In this document: in pieces, positions 6,533-7,659 of the stretch
How the letters are laid out: each line of letters starts with the position of its first letter
Numbering within the stretch: the stretch's first letter is position 1
From: Balneolales bacterium
GTDB taxonomy: Bacteria > Bacteroidota > Rhodothermia > Balneolales > Natronogracilivirgulaceae
Direction: 5' to 3'
Length of the DNA stretch: 7,659 nt
NCBI GenBank assembly: GCA_007127695.1
Contig: SKYW01000253.1
Span: 1-7,659, forward strand
Program-made: the position numbers and the translations under genes
The notes under the pieces: model-generated
Told to the model about the DNA's origin: nothing
What the model saw: the letters and a program-made list of their open reading frames with translations, nothing else
The model's database searches: none

Positions 6533-6564
6533 CTAAAGTAGCTAAATTGATGACCTGTAACAAA
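6533..6564 (-). promoter_or_regulatory. Candidate Bacteroidota-type promoter of fabI
   Basis: On the minus strand TTTG (6564-6561) is followed after 20 bases by TACTTTAG (6540-6533). This fits the Bacteroidota sigma factor consensus TTTG / about 20 bases / TAnnTTTG with one mismatch in the fixed positions. Transcription would start near 6526, giving a leader of roughly 35 bases before the fabI ATG. The match is visible; promoter activity is inferred. Confidence 0.4.
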
Positions 6565-6647
6565 CATCAACAACAGCGCCCGGCACTCATGCCTGGAAAT
6601 CATGCCCAAAAATCTGGCCCGGGATGTACCTGAGGGGAAATAATTTA

Positions 6648-6676
6648 TTGATTCCTGTTATACTTTTACATATTTT
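6648..6676 (+). promoter_or_regulatory. Possible promoter of ffh
   Basis: TTGATT (6648-6653) and TATTTT (6671-6676) are 17 bases apart and match the general sigma-70 boxes at four of six positions each. The surrounding 6640-6700 stretch is the most A+T-rich part of the divergent spacer and lies upstream of ffh. This is a weak call; other A/T-rich hexamers nearby could serve. Confidence 0.22.
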
Positions 6677-6716
6677 TCCTGACTTTGCAAATCAATTTAT
6701 GTATGCAGTCTTCTTC

Positions 6717-6729
6717 ACGAAGGCTTCGT
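6717..6729 (+). repeat. Perfect inverted repeat before ffh
   Basis: ACGAAG-G-CTTCGT is a perfect 6-base inverted repeat with one central base, ending 16 bases before the ffh ATG. TTCGAA (6740-6745) directly abuts the ATG. The repeat could be an operator half-site pair; its one-base centre makes an RNA hairpin unlikely. Chance is also possible at this size. Confidence 0.4.
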
Positions 6730-6745
6730 AACCTGTTTCTTCGAA

Positions 6746-7659
6746 ATGTTTGAAGATCTATCCACCAGATTGGAATCGGCCTTCCGGTCGGTAACCGGAC
6801 AGGCACGTTTGAGTGACATCAATGTCGCTGAAACGGTGAGAGAGATACGCCGTGCACTTCTGGATGCGGACGTTAACTATGAAGTGGCCCGGTCCATCAC
6901 CGCTGCGGTGAAAGAAAAGGCCCTGGGACAGGGAGTGTTCGCTTCCGTCACTCCGGGACAGCAGTTTACCAAAATCGTCTATGATGAATTGGTCCGCGTC
7001 CTGGGTGAGGAGAGAGAGGAGATCACATTCAGCCAGGTTCCACCTACCGTAATCCTGATAGCGGGTCTGCAGGGTTCGGGTAAAACGACTTTTTCAGCGA
7101 AACTGGCCAGGATGCTCCGGGAGCAGGGCAAGTCGCCCATGCTGGCGGCTGCCGATGTTTACAGGCCTGCGGCCGTGGACCAGCTCAAAACGCTGGGTGG
7201 ACAGATTGATGTCCCGGTCTATTCCATCGAAGAAAAAGATGCCCTTCGTGTGGCTAAAGAGGCCGTTTCTGAAGCAAAAAAGAACGCCCGTGATGTCCTG
7301 ATCATCGATACGGCCGGACGTATGCACGTCGACGAGCATATGATGGATGAAGTCGCCCAGATAAAAAAGGCGCTGAACCCATCAGAGATCCTTTTCGTCG
7401 TGGATTCGATGACCGGTCAGGATGCTGTCAACACGGCCAGGGAGTTTAACCAGCAGATCAATTTTGATGGAGTGGTCCTCACCAAGCTCGATGGTGACAC
7501 CCGCGGTGGTGCGGCCATATCCATCCGTACGGTTGTCGACAAACCGATCAAATTCATGAGTACCGGTGAGGGAATGGACAGCATTTCGCCATTTTATCCC
7601 GACCGGATGGCTCAGCGCATTCTCGGAATGGGGGATGTGGTTTCTCTTGTCGAAAAAGC
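6746..7659 (+). CDS. ffh: Signal recognition particle GTPase Ffh (partial, 3' end missing)
   Basis: Ffh binds signal sequences of nascent membrane proteins together with 4.5S RNA and docks with FtsY at the membrane. The window holds 304 complete codons and two extra bases, open to the right edge; E. coli Ffh has about 450 residues. The N domain (about 1-90) starts [13 protein letters not shown] and has the conserved ALLDADVNY (37-45). The G domain shows G1 GLQGSGKTT (107-115), DVYRPAA (137-143), G3 DTAGR (188-192), G4 TKLDG (246-250) and STGEG (272-276). The methionine-rich M domain, which carries RNA and signal-peptide binding, lies outside. GTPase-core motifs alone could suggest FtsY, but the early MFEDL start with no acidic N-terminal region, and the [12 protein letters not shown] segment, favour Ffh. 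ATG 6746 has no clear Shine-Dalgarno. It is divergent from fabI. Confidence 0.95.
   Translation, partial: MFEDLSTRLESAFRSVTGQARLSDINVAETVREIRRALLDADVNYEVARSITAAVKEKALGQGVFASVTPGQQFTKIVYDELVRVLGEEREEITFSQVPPTVILIAGLQGSGKTTFSAKLARMLREQGKSPMLAAADVYRPAAVDQLKTLGGQIDVPVYSIEEKDALRVAKEAVSEAKKNARDVLIIDTAGRMHVDEHMMDEVAQIKKALNPSEILFVVDSMTGQDAVNTAREFNQQINFDGVVLTKLDGDTRGGAAISIRTVVDKPIKFMSTGEGMDSISPFYPDRMAQRILGMGDVVSLVEK

Noticed and set aside
6550..6633. Short rightward frame of 27 codons in the fabI-ffh spacer
   Set aside because: It has no Shine-Dalgarno and a glutamine/proline-rich translation without a pattern. It fits random non-coding sequence.
7094..7339. Leftward open frame within ffh
   Set aside because: It overlaps the invariant GTPase motifs of ffh on the opposite strand and has no features of its own.

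Overview
The window is an ordinary, gene-dense stretch of bacterial chromosome, about half G+C, with no mobile element, CRISPR array, rRNA or tRNA that I can see. It most likely comes from the Bacteroidota or a sister lineage such as Balneolota/Rhodothermota. The reasons are a FabI of the Bacteroidota kind (SIAW in the cofactor loop and a DAMYDFAE segment), the ETPVYGKDPSAMLKLGRAQ-type RuvC, weak or absent Shine-Dalgarno sequences before most genes, and a TTTG/TAnnTTTG-like promoter before fabI. The lineage call is inference from recalled family sequences, not a search.

Layout. Positions 1-188 are non-coding and carry a cluster of short direct and inverted repeats built on CTGTCATG/CATGACAG. 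Two rightward genes follow: an 89-residue conserved-looking protein of unknown function (189-458) and a PhnP-like metallo-beta-lactamase-fold hydrolase (467-1225, or 455 if the overlapping GTG is used). They meet a leftward block that fills the middle of the window. In transcription order this block is fabI (6490-5651), ruvC (5565-4978), ruvA (4920-4333), a PhoB-like response regulator (4239-3556), a PhoR-like histidine kinase (3559-2477) and mannose-1-phosphate guanylyltransferase (2398-1301). A 255-bp divergent spacer then separates fabI from ffh, which starts at 6746 and runs off the right edge without its M domain.

How the genes fit together. phoB and phoR overlap by four bases and are certainly one two-component unit. 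RuvA and RuvC belong to the same Holliday-junction pathway, but ruvB is not here. manC supplies GDP-mannose for surface polysaccharide, fabI closes the fatty-acid elongation cycle, and ffh is the SRP GTPase for membrane-protein targeting. These are mainly housekeeping and envelope functions that need not share one transcript. No strong intrinsic terminator was found in any of the gaps.

I did not find an undescribed system. The points most worth checking are the PhoB-box-like repeats at the left edge (the PhoB here has a recognition helix nearly identical to the E. coli one as I recall it), the unknown small protein coupled to the MBL hydrolase, a 12-bp tandem repeat directly before manC, and the short PhoR with no room for a periplasmic sensor.
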